A stretch of DNA of 19,584 nucleotides from JAQBGV01 sp032128395 (GTDB taxonomy: Bacteria; Planctomycetota; UBA8108; UBA1146). Of the stretch, positions 1 through 7,231 are shown in pieces. A program made the position numbers and the translations under genes. Within the stretch, counting starts at the first letter, position 1. Each line of letters begins with the position of its first letter. The stretch spans positions 1 through 19,584 of the forward strand of contig JAQBGV010000115.1 in assembly GCA_032128395.1 (NCBI GenBank), written 5' to 3'. Below the pieces are notes generated by a model. That model searched no databases and was not told where the DNA came from. It was given only the letters and a program-made list of their open reading frames with translations.

Positions 1-15
1 ATACCCCCACCCCGT

Positions 16-36
16 CCCTCCCCCCTTGGGGGAGGG
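16..36. other. GC-only stem-loop at window start
   Basis: CCCTCCCCC (16-24) pairs perfectly with GGGGGAGGG (28-36) around a CTT loop. No T-run follows on the + strand, so it is not a standard intrinsic terminator. It may end the upstream transcript or be an intergenic repeat. What lies to its left is outside the window. Confidence 0.35.
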
Positions 37-140
37 GGGGATGAGGGAGTTGGGTACTGGGTGCTTCTTGCCGATCGCGATCCTCTAGTGCCCCGACCTC
101 TGGTGCCCCAACCTTGTTTCTCGCACCGCTCGTAACAGCC

Positions 141-240
141 AGCACCGAACATCGCAGCGCAGCATCGAACATCGCAGCGCAGCATCGAACATCGCAGCGC
201 AGCATCGAACATCGTAGCGCAGCACCGAACATCGCAACAC
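141..240. repeat. 20-bp tandem repeat, five units, upstream of dnaB
   Basis: Five head-to-tail units close to AGCATCGAACATCGCAGCGC start at 141, 161, 181, 201 and 221. The first and last have ACC for ATC, the fourth has a T at position 215, and the last decays to ATCGCAACAC. Because 20 is not a multiple of 3, a reading frame through the array cycles through all three phases. The array happens to be open in the dnaB frame back to a TTG at 114. I place it in the 5' leader of dnaB. Confidence 0.85.
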
Positions 241-269
241 CGGACGTCGCAGCACTGGCGGAGGCGAGC

Positions 270-1610
270 TTGCTCAAGGAGTCGGGCCGAACACCCCCAC
301 ATAGTGTGGAAGCGGAGCGGAATCTACTCGGTTCGCTCCTGCTCGCCTGTGGAGATACTTCGAGGATCTTCGAACTGCTCCGCTCCGAGTCTTTCTTCTC
401 CCGCCAGCATCAGATGATCTTCGAGTCGATCCGCGAAGTGCACGACGAGCACGCAAACATCGACACGGTGTTGGTGCGCGAAGCCCTCGAACGGCGGGGC
501 ACCCTGGTCGCCGCGGGGGGGCTAGACTATCTGCTCGGGCTCACCGAGACCGTTCAGACGAGTGCGAATGCCGAGCAATACGCAGAGATCATCCACGATC
601 GATTCCTCAGGCGCGGATTGATCGAGACCTGCGACAGTGTCGTCGAGGACGCGTACGAGAACCAATCTCCTGCCCGGACCCTCGTCGATCGCGCCGAGGT
701 GTCGATTCTCGACTTGTCCGGTCGCGAAGGGGCGAACCAAATCGTCCCGATGCGCGAGGTGGTGAAGCAGTCCTTCGACCTGATCGACAGTTGGGAGAAG
801 GGGAACACCGGACTCGCGACCGGCTATCGCGATCTCGATGAGATGACCAGCGGCGGACTGCACCCCGGCGAGCTGGTGGTCGTCGCCGGGCGGCCGAGCA
901 TGGGCAAGACGACCTTGAGTCTCAACATCGCCCAGAACGTGGCCGTGAATCACAACACCCCGGTGGCGATATTCAGCCTCGAGGTCGATCGTCGACAATT
1001 GGCGATCAATCTGCTCTGCCGGGTCGCCCAAGTCCCCGCCCAGAAACTACGGTCGGTCTCGCTGAGCCAGAGGGAGTGGGAGAGCCTCGCCCAAGCTGCT
1101 TCGACGCTCGCGCGATTGCCCATTTTCGTTGATGACTCGCCAGGTCTGAACACAATGGCGATTCGGAGCCGGGCGCGACGTCTCAAGAGCCGCCATGGGA
1201 TCGGCTTGATCGTGGTCGATTACCTACAGCTCCTCGAGATGGGGGGCGGTCGACAGGAGAACCGGCAACAGGAGATCAGCTCGATCTCGCGTTCGTTGAA
1301 GATGCTCGCGCGTGAGCTCGAGGTCCCGGTCATCACCGTCTCGCAGCTCTCGCGTGCGGTCGAGTCGCGGGAGTCGCACAAACCGCGAATGTCGGACCTC
1401 CGCGAATCGGGAGCGATCGAACAGGACGCCGACCTCATCCTCCTCCTCTACCGGGACGAGTACTACCACCCGGAGAAGGAAGAGGCGAAGGGGAAGGCGG
1501 AGGTGATTATCGCGAAACAGCGGAACGGACCGACCGGATCCGTCCATTTGGCATTCATCGGGGAGCAGCTCCGGTTCGAGGATCTCGCCCCGTACCAAGA
1601 AGCTTTCTAG
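270..1610 (+). CDS. dnaB: Replicative DNA helicase DnaB
   Basis: Hexameric 5'-3' helicase that unwinds DNA ahead of the replisome and recruits primase. Seen: an N-terminal DnaB domain starting at PPHSVEAERNLLGSLLL, a linker, then a RecA-like ATPase with Walker A GRPSMGKTT (about residues 207-215), Walker B GLIVVDYLQLL (Asp317), SQLSRAVESR and the family-typical DLRESGAIEQDAD block. The TTG at 270 has GGCGGAGG ending 5 nt upstream and gives 446 aa, normal for the family. The frame is open back to a TTG at 114, but that would add 52 residues encoded mainly by the 20-bp repeat, and no ATG or GTG lies between. The gene is 57 bp upstream of the ompH-like gene on the same strand, so co-transcription is possible. 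Identity is certain; the start is inferred. Confidence 0.95.
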   Translation: MLKESGRTPPHSVEAERNLLGSLLLACGDTSRIFELLRSESFFSRQHQMIFESIREVHDEHANIDTVLVREALERRGTLVAAGGLDYLLGLTETVQTSANAEQYAEIIHDRFLRRGLIETCDSVVEDAYENQSPARTLVDRAEVSILDLSGREGANQIVPMREVVKQSFDLIDSWEKGNTGLATGYRDLDEMTSGGLHPGELVVVAGRPSMGKTTLSLNIAQNVAVNHNTPVAIFSLEVDRRQLAINLLCRVAQVPAQKLRSVSLSQREWESLAQAASTLARLPIFVDDSPGLNTMAIRSRARRLKSRHGIGLIVVDYLQLLEMGGGRQENRQQEISSISRSLKMLARELEVPVITVSQLSRAVESRESHKPRMSDLRESGAIEQDADLILLLYRDEYYHPEKEEAKGKAEVIIAKQRNGPTGSVHLAFIGEQLRFEDLAPYQEAF

Positions 1611-1667
1611 GGTTGACTCGCAACTTCGGCGGAGTCGTCTCGCGACCCGCGAGGGAAGGGGAGAGAG

Positions 1668-2282
1668 ATGAGGAACGAGACACGTGACCGGGCATCGAGA
1701 CACGCGCTGTGGGGGTTCGCCCTGCTCGCGGTCTCCGTGGGAGGGATCGCCATAGCGAACATCGCCCTGCCAGGCTCGGGGATCACCTCGGCTGAGACTC
1801 GTTCACTGGCAGGTGAATCCGCCCGGGTGTGCGTGATCGACCTCGAGCGGGTGTTCGAGTCCGCGCCGCAACGGACCGAGATGGAAGCGACGCTGCAGGC
1901 TCGGGACACCCAGATCCGCGAGGAGATCAACAACAAGAAGAAGGAGATCGAACGCCTCAAGGGGGAGTTGGGGCTCAACCAACCCGGCAGCGGGGAGCAC
2001 ACGCGCATCCAGCGTGACCTCGTCCAGAAGCAGGCGGATCTGCAGTTCGTCAGCGACCAGTTCGAGAAGGAGATGGAGGGGAAGGTCCTCGAACTCCGCG
2101 ACGCACTGCTCGGTGGGATCGACAAGGTCGTCGAGCGGGTCTGCGATGCGGAGGGCTTCGACATCGTGATTCAGAAGGAGTTCAAGATCCCGAGGACCAA
2201 GGTGGTCTGGAACGCGGTGTTCTACAGCCGGCCATCCGTCGATATCACCGACTTGGTGATCGCAGCCCTTCCGAAGGAATGA
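1668..2282 (+). CDS. OmpH/Skp-family periplasmic chaperone
   Basis: Skp-like proteins are trimeric periplasmic holdases that carry unfolded outer-membrane proteins to the BAM complex. Seen: 204 aa, a basic N-terminus followed by one hydrophobic segment (about residues 14-36, GFALLAVSVGGIAIANIAL) acting as signal peptide or anchor, then a short beta strand ARVCVIDLERVF typical of OmpH. A long charged helix follows (about residues 68-140, rich in K/E/R/Q), predicted as the coiled-coil tentacle, with a C-terminal strand region after it. The ATG at 1668 is preceded by the purine-rich GGGAAGGGGAGAG. The gene ends 7 bp before lpxC-fabZ, matching the common ompH-lpx gene order, although bamA and lpxD are absent here. 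Family call is by overall pattern, since these proteins conserve little sequence. Confidence 0.85.
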   Translation: MRNETRDRASRHALWGFALLAVSVGGIAIANIALPGSGITSAETRSLAGESARVCVIDLERVFESAPQRTEMEATLQARDTQIREEINNKKKEIERLKGELGLNQPGSGEHTRIQRDLVQKQADLQFVSDQFEKEMEGKVLELRDALLGGIDKVVERVCDAEGFDIVIQKEFKIPRTKVVWNAVFYSRPSVDITDLVIAALPKE

Positions 2283-2289
2283 TCCAATA

Positions 2290-3603
2290 GTGACGTCGAG
2301 TTGGCGCCAACGCACGATCGGCGGCGAGGTCGAGTTTCACGGGGTCGGCCTGCACACCGGGGAAGAGAGTACGGTCCGGCTCCGCCCGGCCCCCCCGGAG
2401 AGCGGGATCGCATTCGTGCGCACCGATCTCTCCCCCACCACTCGCATCCCCCTCGATCTCGAAAATCGGCGGGAGCACCCCAGGCGAACCAGTTTCGCGG
2501 TGGGGGAGTGCGAGGTACACACCGTCGAGCACCTTCTCGCAGTGCTGCACGTTCTCGGAATCCAGAACCTGACGATCGAAGTCGACGGACCTGAGCTTCC
2601 GGGGATGGACGGCAGTGCGGTCGAGTTCTACGACGGAATCGTCGAAACGGGGGTCGTCGAACAGGATCTTCGCGGCCGTACGCTCGTGGTCCGCGATGCG
2701 GCAGGGGTCCAGGCGGAGAACGCCAGTCTCGTCGCGCTCCCCGGGGACGAACGATTCCGAGTCTCCTACACGCTGCACTACGATGGGCCCCAACCGATCA
2801 CGCAGTACGCGAGCTTCCAGATCGACGCCGACACTTTTCGTCGGGAGATCGCCCCGGCGCGGACCTTCGTGATGGAGTCCGAGGTCAAGGAGCTGCAGTC
2901 TCGTGGGCTCGGTCGTGGCGCGGACACATCGAATACTCTCGTCATCGGAGAGTCTGGTCCGGTCGACAACGAGTACCGTTTCCCGAACGAGCTGGTGCGG
3001 CACAAGATCCTCGACCTGATCGGAGACCTGTACTCGCTGAGGGCGCGCATTTCCGGCCACATCGTCGCGCACCGTTCGGGCCACTCGCTGAATTCCGACC
3101 TCGCTCGCCGACTCTCCGATCTATACCGGCGCGAACGCGAGGTCGAGGACATCCTGATCGGTTCGCATCGCGGACTCGAGATCCGGCAGATACAGAAGAT
3201 TCTCCCGCATCGGTACCCGTTTCTCCTGGTCGATCGGATCCTCGAGATCGAAGAGGGTGTGCGGGCGGTGGGTTTGAAGAACGTGACGTACAACGAGGAG
3301 TTCTTCCAAGGGCACTTCCCCGGGCAACCCGTGATGCCAGGGGTGCTTCAGATCGAAGCGATGGCGCAGCTCGCGGGCGCACTGCTCCTGCGCAGCACGG
3401 AGGACATCAACAAGCTCGCGTACATCCTGAGCATGGACAACGTGAAGTTCCGCAAGACCGTCGTACCGGGAGACCAGTTGATCCTCGAAGTCGAACTCAA
3501 GAAGCTAAGAAGCCGGACGGGACAGGTGCAGGGGCGTGCCTCGGTCGATGGGCAGCCGGTCGCTGAGGCGCTGATCCGTTTCATGATCGTTGATGCCTAT
3601 TGA
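2290..3603 (+). CDS. lpxC/fabZ: Bifunctional LpxC deacetylase / FabZ dehydratase fusion
   Basis: Two enzymes in one 437-aa chain. Residues 1 to about 290 are LpxC, the zinc UDP-3-O-acyl-GlcNAc deacetylase that commits to lipid A synthesis. The zinc ligands are visible as H81 (HTVEHLL), H238 and D242 (HKILDLIGDLY), with D246 and the catalytic His265 (SGHSLN). Residues about 295-437 are FabZ, the beta-hydroxyacyl-ACP dehydratase, with LPHRYPFLLVDRI and GHFPGQPVMPGVLQIEAMAQ; His342 and Glu356 keep the catalytic spacing. The fusion joins two enzymes competing for the same hydroxyacyl-ACP pool and is known in Bacteroidota and some related phyla. Start is GTG 2290 with AAGGAA ending about 10 nt upstream. 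It lies 7 bp after the ompH-like gene, so the two are probably one operon. A hairpin at 3606-3634 follows directly. Confidence 0.96.
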   Translation: MTSSWRQRTIGGEVEFHGVGLHTGEESTVRLRPAPPESGIAFVRTDLSPTTRIPLDLENRREHPRRTSFAVGECEVHTVEHLLAVLHVLGIQNLTIEVDGPELPGMDGSAVEFYDGIVETGVVEQDLRGRTLVVRDAAGVQAENASLVALPGDERFRVSYTLHYDGPQPITQYASFQIDADTFRREIAPARTFVMESEVKELQSRGLGRGADTSNTLVIGESGPVDNEYRFPNELVRHKILDLIGDLYSLRARISGHIVAHRSGHSLNSDLARRLSDLYRREREVEDILIGSHRGLEIRQIQKILPHRYPFLLVDRILEIEEGVRAVGLKNVTYNEEFFQGHFPGQPVMPGVLQIEAMAQLAGALLLRSTEDINKLAYILSMDNVKFRKTVVPGDQLILEVELKKLRSRTGQVQGRASVDGQPVAEALIRFMIVDAY

Positions 3604-3605
3604 TC

Positions 3606-3634
3606 GCTTGAGGGGACCGTTCGGCCCCTCAAGC
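3606..3634 (+). terminator. Strong stem-loop just after lpxC-fabZ
   Basis: GCTTGAGGGG (3606-3615) pairs perfectly with CCCCTCAAGC (3625-3634). The loop ACCGTTCGG can pair further (CC/GG). It begins 3 nt after the stop codon. No T-run follows, so it may protect the 3' end or pause polymerase rather than act as a classical terminator. Confidence 0.5.
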
Positions 3635-3638
3635 CTCG

Positions 3639-3671
3639 CCTACTGCAGCGGACCTTCGGCCGCTGAGTAGG
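3639..3671 (+). other. Second stem-loop, overlapping the first 44-bp repeat unit
   Basis: CCTACT, a bulged G, then CAGCGG (3639-3651) pairs with CCGCTGAGTAGG (3660-3671) over 12 bp, with loop ACCTTCGG. The right arm is the start of the tandem repeat. Only this first copy has a matching left arm, so the array may have grown from one arm of a hairpin. Confidence 0.5.
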
Positions 3672-3807
3672 CTCCCTTCGGCGTAGTGCCTCCGCGGATC
3701 GTGCCGCTGAGTAGGCTCTCTTCGGCGTAGTGCCGCCGCGGATCGTGACGCTGAGTAGGCTCCCTTCGGCGTAGCGCCGCCGCGGATCGTGTCGCTGGGT
3801 CGGCTCT
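3662..3807. repeat. 44-bp tandem repeat, three full units plus a partial
   Basis: Full units start at 3662, 3706 and 3750, each beginning GCTGAGTAGGCTC and ending GCGGATCGTG plus two variable bases. A decayed 14-bp fourth copy (GCTGGGTCGGCTCT) starts at 3794. Units differ at only a few positions. Each contains a potential small hairpin (CGGC-GTAGT-GCCG in unit 2) and a CCGCGG palindrome. The array fills most of the 356-bp gap between lpxC-fabZ and lpxA. It has no spacers and is not coding. Confidence 0.9.
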
Positions 3808-3810
3808 ATC

Positions 3811-3840
3811 TTGCAGAGTGGTGGGGCGGGGCCGTAGACT
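3811..3840 (+). promoter_or_regulatory. Candidate sigma-70 promoter for lpxA
   Basis: TTGCAG (3811-3816) and TAGACT (3835-3840) are separated by 18 bp, directly after the 44-bp repeat array. They would start a transcript about 110 nt upstream of lpxA. The match is moderate and no experimental support is visible. Confidence 0.4.
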
Positions 3841-3959
3841 GCCGCCGCGCGCGCCGAGTACATCGAGGGGGAGATCGTCGTGAAGAGCGTAGCGGCCGAA
3901 TCAATTGCGTCACGCAGTATCGCAGCGTCACGCAGCTTAGCATCCTTGGGGTGTCGCGC

Positions 3960-4754
3960 GTGAGAGGTTCGATCCATCCCACCGCTGCCGTCGATCCGAC
4001 CGCCGAACTCGGCCCTGGAGTTCAGATCGGTGCATTTGCCTGGATCGGGCCCAAGGTACGGATCGGCGCCGACTCCGAAGTGATGCACCACGCATCGGTG
4101 ATGTCCCACACCGTGCTCGGCGAACGGAACCAGATCTATCCGAACGCGGTGATCGGCGCCGATGCGCAAGACAAGAAATACATCGGTGAAGAGTGTTGGC
4201 TCCACGTTGGCGATCGAAATGTCTTCCGCGAGAACGTCACGGTGAACCGAGGGACCGGACTCGGAGGAGGGGCGACGCGCCTCGGCGATGACTGTCTCAT
4301 CCTCGCCGGCGTCCACATCGCACACGACTGCGTCCTCGGGAATCGCATCATCATGGCGAATGGAGTGCAACTCGGCGGACACGTCTCTGTACAGGACGGC
4401 GCCGGGTTCGGCGGACTTTCCGCGGTGCATCACTACGTAACGATCGGAAGACTCGCCTTTGTCGGTGGGATGACTCGCGTGACATCCGACGCTCCTCCTT
4501 TCCTCATCACCGAGGGACATCCATCCCGCGTCCGCGCGGTGAACAAGGTCGGACTGAAGCGCGCCGGGGTCTGCGACGCCGCGATCGCTTGGTTGAAGGA
4601 AGCGCAGCGGCTCCTCTACAGCCACCGCGTCGTTCGACGGGAAGCGTTCGAACTTCTCGAGAAGCGGGGTGAGGTTCCGGATGAAGGGATCGCTCTGCGT
4701 GCGTTCCTGCGCGCCTCCGAACAAGGAAGCCAGGGAAGGGCCCGACAGCCATGA
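3960..4754 (+). CDS. lpxA: UDP-N-acetylglucosamine acyltransferase LpxA
   Basis: First step of lipid A synthesis: transfers a hydroxyacyl chain from ACP to UDP-GlcNAc (or an amino analogue) in the cytoplasm. Seen: 264 aa, an N-terminal left-handed beta-helix of hexapeptide repeats beginning SIHPTAAVDPTAELGPGVQIG, the catalytic His122 in HIAHDC, and the typical GGHVSVQDGAGFGGLSAVHH block. The position matching the E. coli acyl-chain ruler Gly173 is also glycine (about residue 170), so a long chain of about 14 carbons is possible; that is inference. I choose GTG 3960, 6 nt after TGGGGTG; GTG 3951 is an alternative. The frame is open upstream to 3789, but that part overlaps the tandem repeat and does not look like LpxA. 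The stop overlaps the next gene by 4 bp (ATGA), indicating translational coupling. Confidence 0.95.
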   Translation: MRGSIHPTAAVDPTAELGPGVQIGAFAWIGPKVRIGADSEVMHHASVMSHTVLGERNQIYPNAVIGADAQDKKYIGEECWLHVGDRNVFRENVTVNRGTGLGGGATRLGDDCLILAGVHIAHDCVLGNRIIMANGVQLGGHVSVQDGAGFGGLSAVHHYVTIGRLAFVGGMTRVTSDAPPFLITEGHPSRVRAVNKVGLKRAGVCDAAIAWLKEAQRLLYSHRVVRREAFELLEKRGEVPDEGIALRAFLRASEQGSQGRARQP

Positions 4755-5755
4755 GAGTCGGGGTGATCGGGGTCGGACATCTCGGCCAACACCATGCCCG
4801 GGTCTATTCCGAGATTCCCGGGATCGAGTTGGTCGGCATTTTCGACTCCGACCCAGCTCGGGCCACCGAGATCGCCGAGCGCCACGGGACTCGGGCGTTC
4901 GCTTCCCCGGATGAGCTCATCGACCGGGTCGATGCGATCAGCATCGTCACTCCGACCCCAAAACACCTGGAGAGCGCCCTCCCATTCCTCGCCGCGGGTA
5001 AGGGGGTGCTGGTCGAAAAGCCGCTTGCGGCGACTCTCGAGGAGGCGGATCGGCTCCTCGCAGTCGCCGAGGAGGGGGGCGCGGTGCTCCAGGTCGGCCA
5101 CATCGAGCGTTTCAATCCCTGCCTGGTCGCCGCGTTGCCGCGGATCGAGCGGCCCCTGTTCATCGAGGCAGATCGGATCCATCCGTTCCACCTTCGCTCG
5201 ACCGAGGTCAGTGTCGTCCTGGACCTGATGATCCATGACATCGATCTGACGCTGCACGTCATCCAGGACGAGCTGGTCGATCTCACCGCCCTCGGCACCC
5301 CGGTCTTCTCCCCCACAGAGGACCTGGCGACCGCCTTCCTGCGCTTCGCAGGGGGGCAGGCCGCGATCGTGAAGACCAGCCGCGTCGCGATGAACCGCGC
5401 CCGCAAGATCCGAATCTTCTGCGAGGGGGGGTACCTGAGCCTCGACCTGGTCGCGCGGAAAGGGGTGCACCTCTCCTTGTCAGAGGATTACGACCCCCAG
5501 CAGTTCCTGGATGACGGAGGTCGGCTCTCCGTCCCCGAGGGGGAGGAGGCCTTCCTCGCCCGGTTCCTACGGCGAGAACAGCTCGAAATCCCCAGCTGGG
5601 AGCCCCTCCGCGCCGAGTTGGAGGCATTCCTTTCCTCGGTTCGTGACCAGACCACGCCGGTCGTGACCGGGCAACAGGGCCGCCGGGCGATGGCCGCTGC
5701 CGATCGAGTGATGTGCGAGATCCGGGTGCGGCGCGAGGCGGTCCGCAGGGCCTGA
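4751..5755 (+). CDS. Gfo/Idh/MocA-family NAD(P)-dependent oxidoreductase
   Basis: NAD(P)-linked sugar oxidoreductase, 334 aa. Seen: an N-terminal Rossmann fold with GVIGVGHLGQHHARVY and an acidic residue at the end of strand 2 (GIFDSDP), SIVTPTPKH, the family EKP motif (E89-K90-P91), GHIERFNP, then a C-terminal substrate domain with the active-site-like LMIHDIDLTLH. The ATG overlaps the lpxA stop by 4 bp. Known context: in Acidithiobacillus, gnnA, a member of this family, sits beside lpxA and oxidises the 3-OH of UDP-GlcNAc so that GnnB can aminate it, giving amide-linked lipid A. The lpxA coupling suggests a GnnA-like or other lipid A sugar role. No GnnB-like aminotransferase is in the window, so the substrate is uncertain. 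Confidence 0.88.
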   Translation: MRVGVIGVGHLGQHHARVYSEIPGIELVGIFDSDPARATEIAERHGTRAFASPDELIDRVDAISIVTPTPKHLESALPFLAAGKGVLVEKPLAATLEEADRLLAVAEEGGAVLQVGHIERFNPCLVAALPRIERPLFIEADRIHPFHLRSTEVSVVLDLMIHDIDLTLHVIQDELVDLTALGTPVFSPTEDLATAFLRFAGGQAAIVKTSRVAMNRARKIRIFCEGGYLSLDLVARKGVHLSLSEDYDPQQFLDDGGRLSVPEGEEAFLARFLRREQLEIPSWEPLRAELEAFLSSVRDQTTPVVTGQQGRRAMAAADRVMCEIRVRREAVRRA

Positions 5756-5783
5756 TTCGGATCGGAAGTCGTGATTCCCGGCC

Positions 5784-5812
5784 TTGATGGGATTTCAGGG
5801 CACTGCTATCCT
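5784..5812 (+). promoter_or_regulatory. Extended -10 sigma-70 promoter for the rpsB cluster
   Basis: TTGATG (5784-5789), 17 bp, then TATCCT (5807-5812) preceded by TG at 5804-5805, an extended -10. Transcription would start near 5819, about 283 nt before rpsB. It lies in the gap after the oxidoreductase gene, where a promoter for the translation cluster is expected. Confidence 0.6.
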
Positions 5813-5818
5813 CGCGAC

Positions 5819-6101
5819 CCTCGCAGATTGCATGTGTGGCACTCTCGAGTCCGTCCCCCCCTCATTGCGAAGAGCGCTCGCTTCGCGGAGCGCTGCGACG
5901 GGAGTGGGCGGAAACCCTCTCGAGGGAACCGATGCGCGCGGCGTGAGTCCATGCTCACCACGCGGTCGGTCCCCCCACCGGGAGTCGGGGCGATCGTCTC
6001 ACCCTTGTTCCGGTCCGGGCTTGCTCGGATCGGTGGAGCGCTCGGTGCGTGCCAGGTGGGCTGTTCGCGGCGGATCCGGTGGACACAGGAAAGGTCTCGA
6101 C
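5819..6101 (+). other. Long untranslated leader of rpsB
   Basis: The gap between the oxidoreductase stop (5755) and rpsB (6102) is 346 bp. Downstream of the promoter it holds potential hairpins: GCGAAG (5867-5872) with CTTCGC (5881-5886), and GTGAG (5943-5947) with CTCAC (5954-5958). The frame continuous with rpsB is open here, but its translation is arginine/serine/glycine-rich with no S2 similarity. Ribosomal protein operons often carry autoregulatory leaders; here that is inference. I recognise no known riboswitch. Confidence 0.4.
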
Positions 6102-7070
6102 TTGGGCATCGCGTCGATTCAGGAGCTTATCGAAGCCGGAGTTCACTTCGGCCATCGCTCCAGCCGGTGGCATCCGGCGATGGAGCCGTACATCCATCAG
6201 AAGCACAACCGCATCCACATCGTCGACCTGCGGGAGACCGTCAAGGGACTCCTTCGGGCACAGCACTTCCTGACCCACCTCGTCGAAGCAGGGCACGAGT
6301 GCATCTTCGTCGGCACCAAGGCGCAGGCGAAGGAGATCGTCGAAGCTCAGGCGCAGCGCTGTGGGATGCATTGGGTGACCCACCGTTGGCTCGGAGGGAC
6401 GCTGACGAACTTCCACACGATTCGATCTCGCCTCCGTCGACTCGAAGAACTCGAGCGCGTCGAGGCGGACGGTTCGAGCGCGATGCGGAGCAAGAAAGAG
6501 ATCTCCAGCATTCGCCGCGAACGACGCAAGATCCAGCGAAACCTCGAGGGAGTGCGCAAGATGAACCGCCTCCCGGGCGCGATCATCCTGGCCGATGTGC
6601 GCCGCGATGAGATCGCGGTGAACGAGGCTCGTTCACTCGGAATCCCGGTGGTGGCGATCGTCGACACCGATTGTGATCCGCGGACCGCCGACCTAGTGGT
6701 CCCGGGGAACGATGATGCGTTCCGCTCGATCGAAATCCTCCTCCAGCACTTCGCGGACGCGGTCATCGCAGGGCGCGACAAGCTCGTGATCCGGCAGGCC
6801 GAGGAAGAGAAGAAGCGTCAGGAGGAGGAGGCGGAGGCTCGACGGAAGGCGGCGGAGCGCGCTGCCGTGGAGGCCATGGAGAAGGCCCAGAAGGCGAAGG
6901 CAGCCGAGGTTGCCGCGGCGGCGGCGGCGGCGGCGGCGGCGGTCAAGCCGGTGGCTGGGAAGCCCGTCGTGGGGAAACTCACCGTGCAGAAGCCTTTGCC
7001 GGAGCAGGCGAAACCTGCCGCGGAGAAGAAGGCTGCAGCGGAGGCGCCAGCAGAGACTCCGGGGAGCTGA
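6102..7070 (+). CDS. rpsB: 30S ribosomal protein S2 with Lys/Ala-rich C-terminal tail
   Basis: Structural protein of the small ribosomal subunit. Seen: the conserved S2 opening IQELIEAGVHFGHRSSRWHP, then KHNRIHIVDLRETV, FVGTKAQAKEIV, HRWLGGTLTNF, and PGAIILADVRRDEIAVNEA before IPVVAIVDTDCDP. I choose TTG 6102 because AGGAAAGG sits about 7 nt upstream and S2 homology begins right there. The protein is 322 aa against about 240 in E. coli. The excess is a tail from about residue 233, first a charged helix (EEEKKRQEEEAEARRKAAERAA), then ten alanines and a Pro/Lys/Ala-rich stretch. Tails of this kind occur on S2 in several phyla. It is the first gene of the rpsB-tsf-pyrH-frr cluster. Confidence 0.96.
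   Translation: MGIASIQELIEAGVHFGHRSSRWHPAMEPYIHQKHNRIHIVDLRETVKGLLRAQHFLTHLVEAGHECIFVGTKAQAKEIVEAQAQRCGMHWVTHRWLGGTLTNFHTIRSRLRRLEELERVEADGSSAMRSKKEISSIRRERRKIQRNLEGVRKMNRLPGAIILADVRRDEIAVNEARSLGIPVVAIVDTDCDPRTADLVVPGNDDAFRSIEILLQHFADAVIAGRDKLVIRQAEEEKKRQEEEAEARRKAAERAAVEAMEKAQKAKAAEVAAAAAAAAAAVKPVAGKPVVGKLTVQKPLPEQAKPAAEKKAAAEAPAETPGS
6912..6941 (+). repeat. GCG triplet run coding ten alanines in the S2 tail
   Basis: GCC followed by nine GCG codons encodes Ala271-Ala280. Such a pure triplet run can gain or lose units by slippage without changing frame. Confidence 0.9.
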
Positions 7071-7105
7071 GCCCCACGGAGAGAGACTCCGACTTTCGGT
7101 GCGAT

Positions 7106-7177
7106 GATCCGCTCGCGGATCGAATCAGCCCGAGATGATCCCCCGTGATGGGGGGGGTCGCCGATGCGGCCCATCAC
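7106..7177 (+). promoter_or_regulatory. Hairpins in the rpsB-tsf gap
   Basis: The 161-bp gap between rpsB and tsf holds GATCCG (7106-7111) with CGGATC (7116-7121) around a CTCG loop, and GTGATGGG (7145-7152) with CCCATCAC (7170-7177) across 17 nt. A competing pairing joins CCCCC before 7145 with the G-run after 7149. These may attenuate or process the message between rpsB and tsf. No T-run follows either stem. Confidence 0.4.
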
Positions 7178-7231
7178 CAGAGCCTAGGAGAACCGAGCGG
7201 TCCTCCGTGGAACGAGCAGGAATACGCGACG

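Noticed and set aside
3662..3807. CRISPR-like array
   Set aside because: Units are directly abutting with no unique spacers, and no cas gene is nearby. The same applies to the arrays at 141-240 and 19401-19584.
5784..6101. N-terminal extension of S2
   Set aside because: The frame is open by GC bias only; S2 homology and a good ribosome site both start at 6102.
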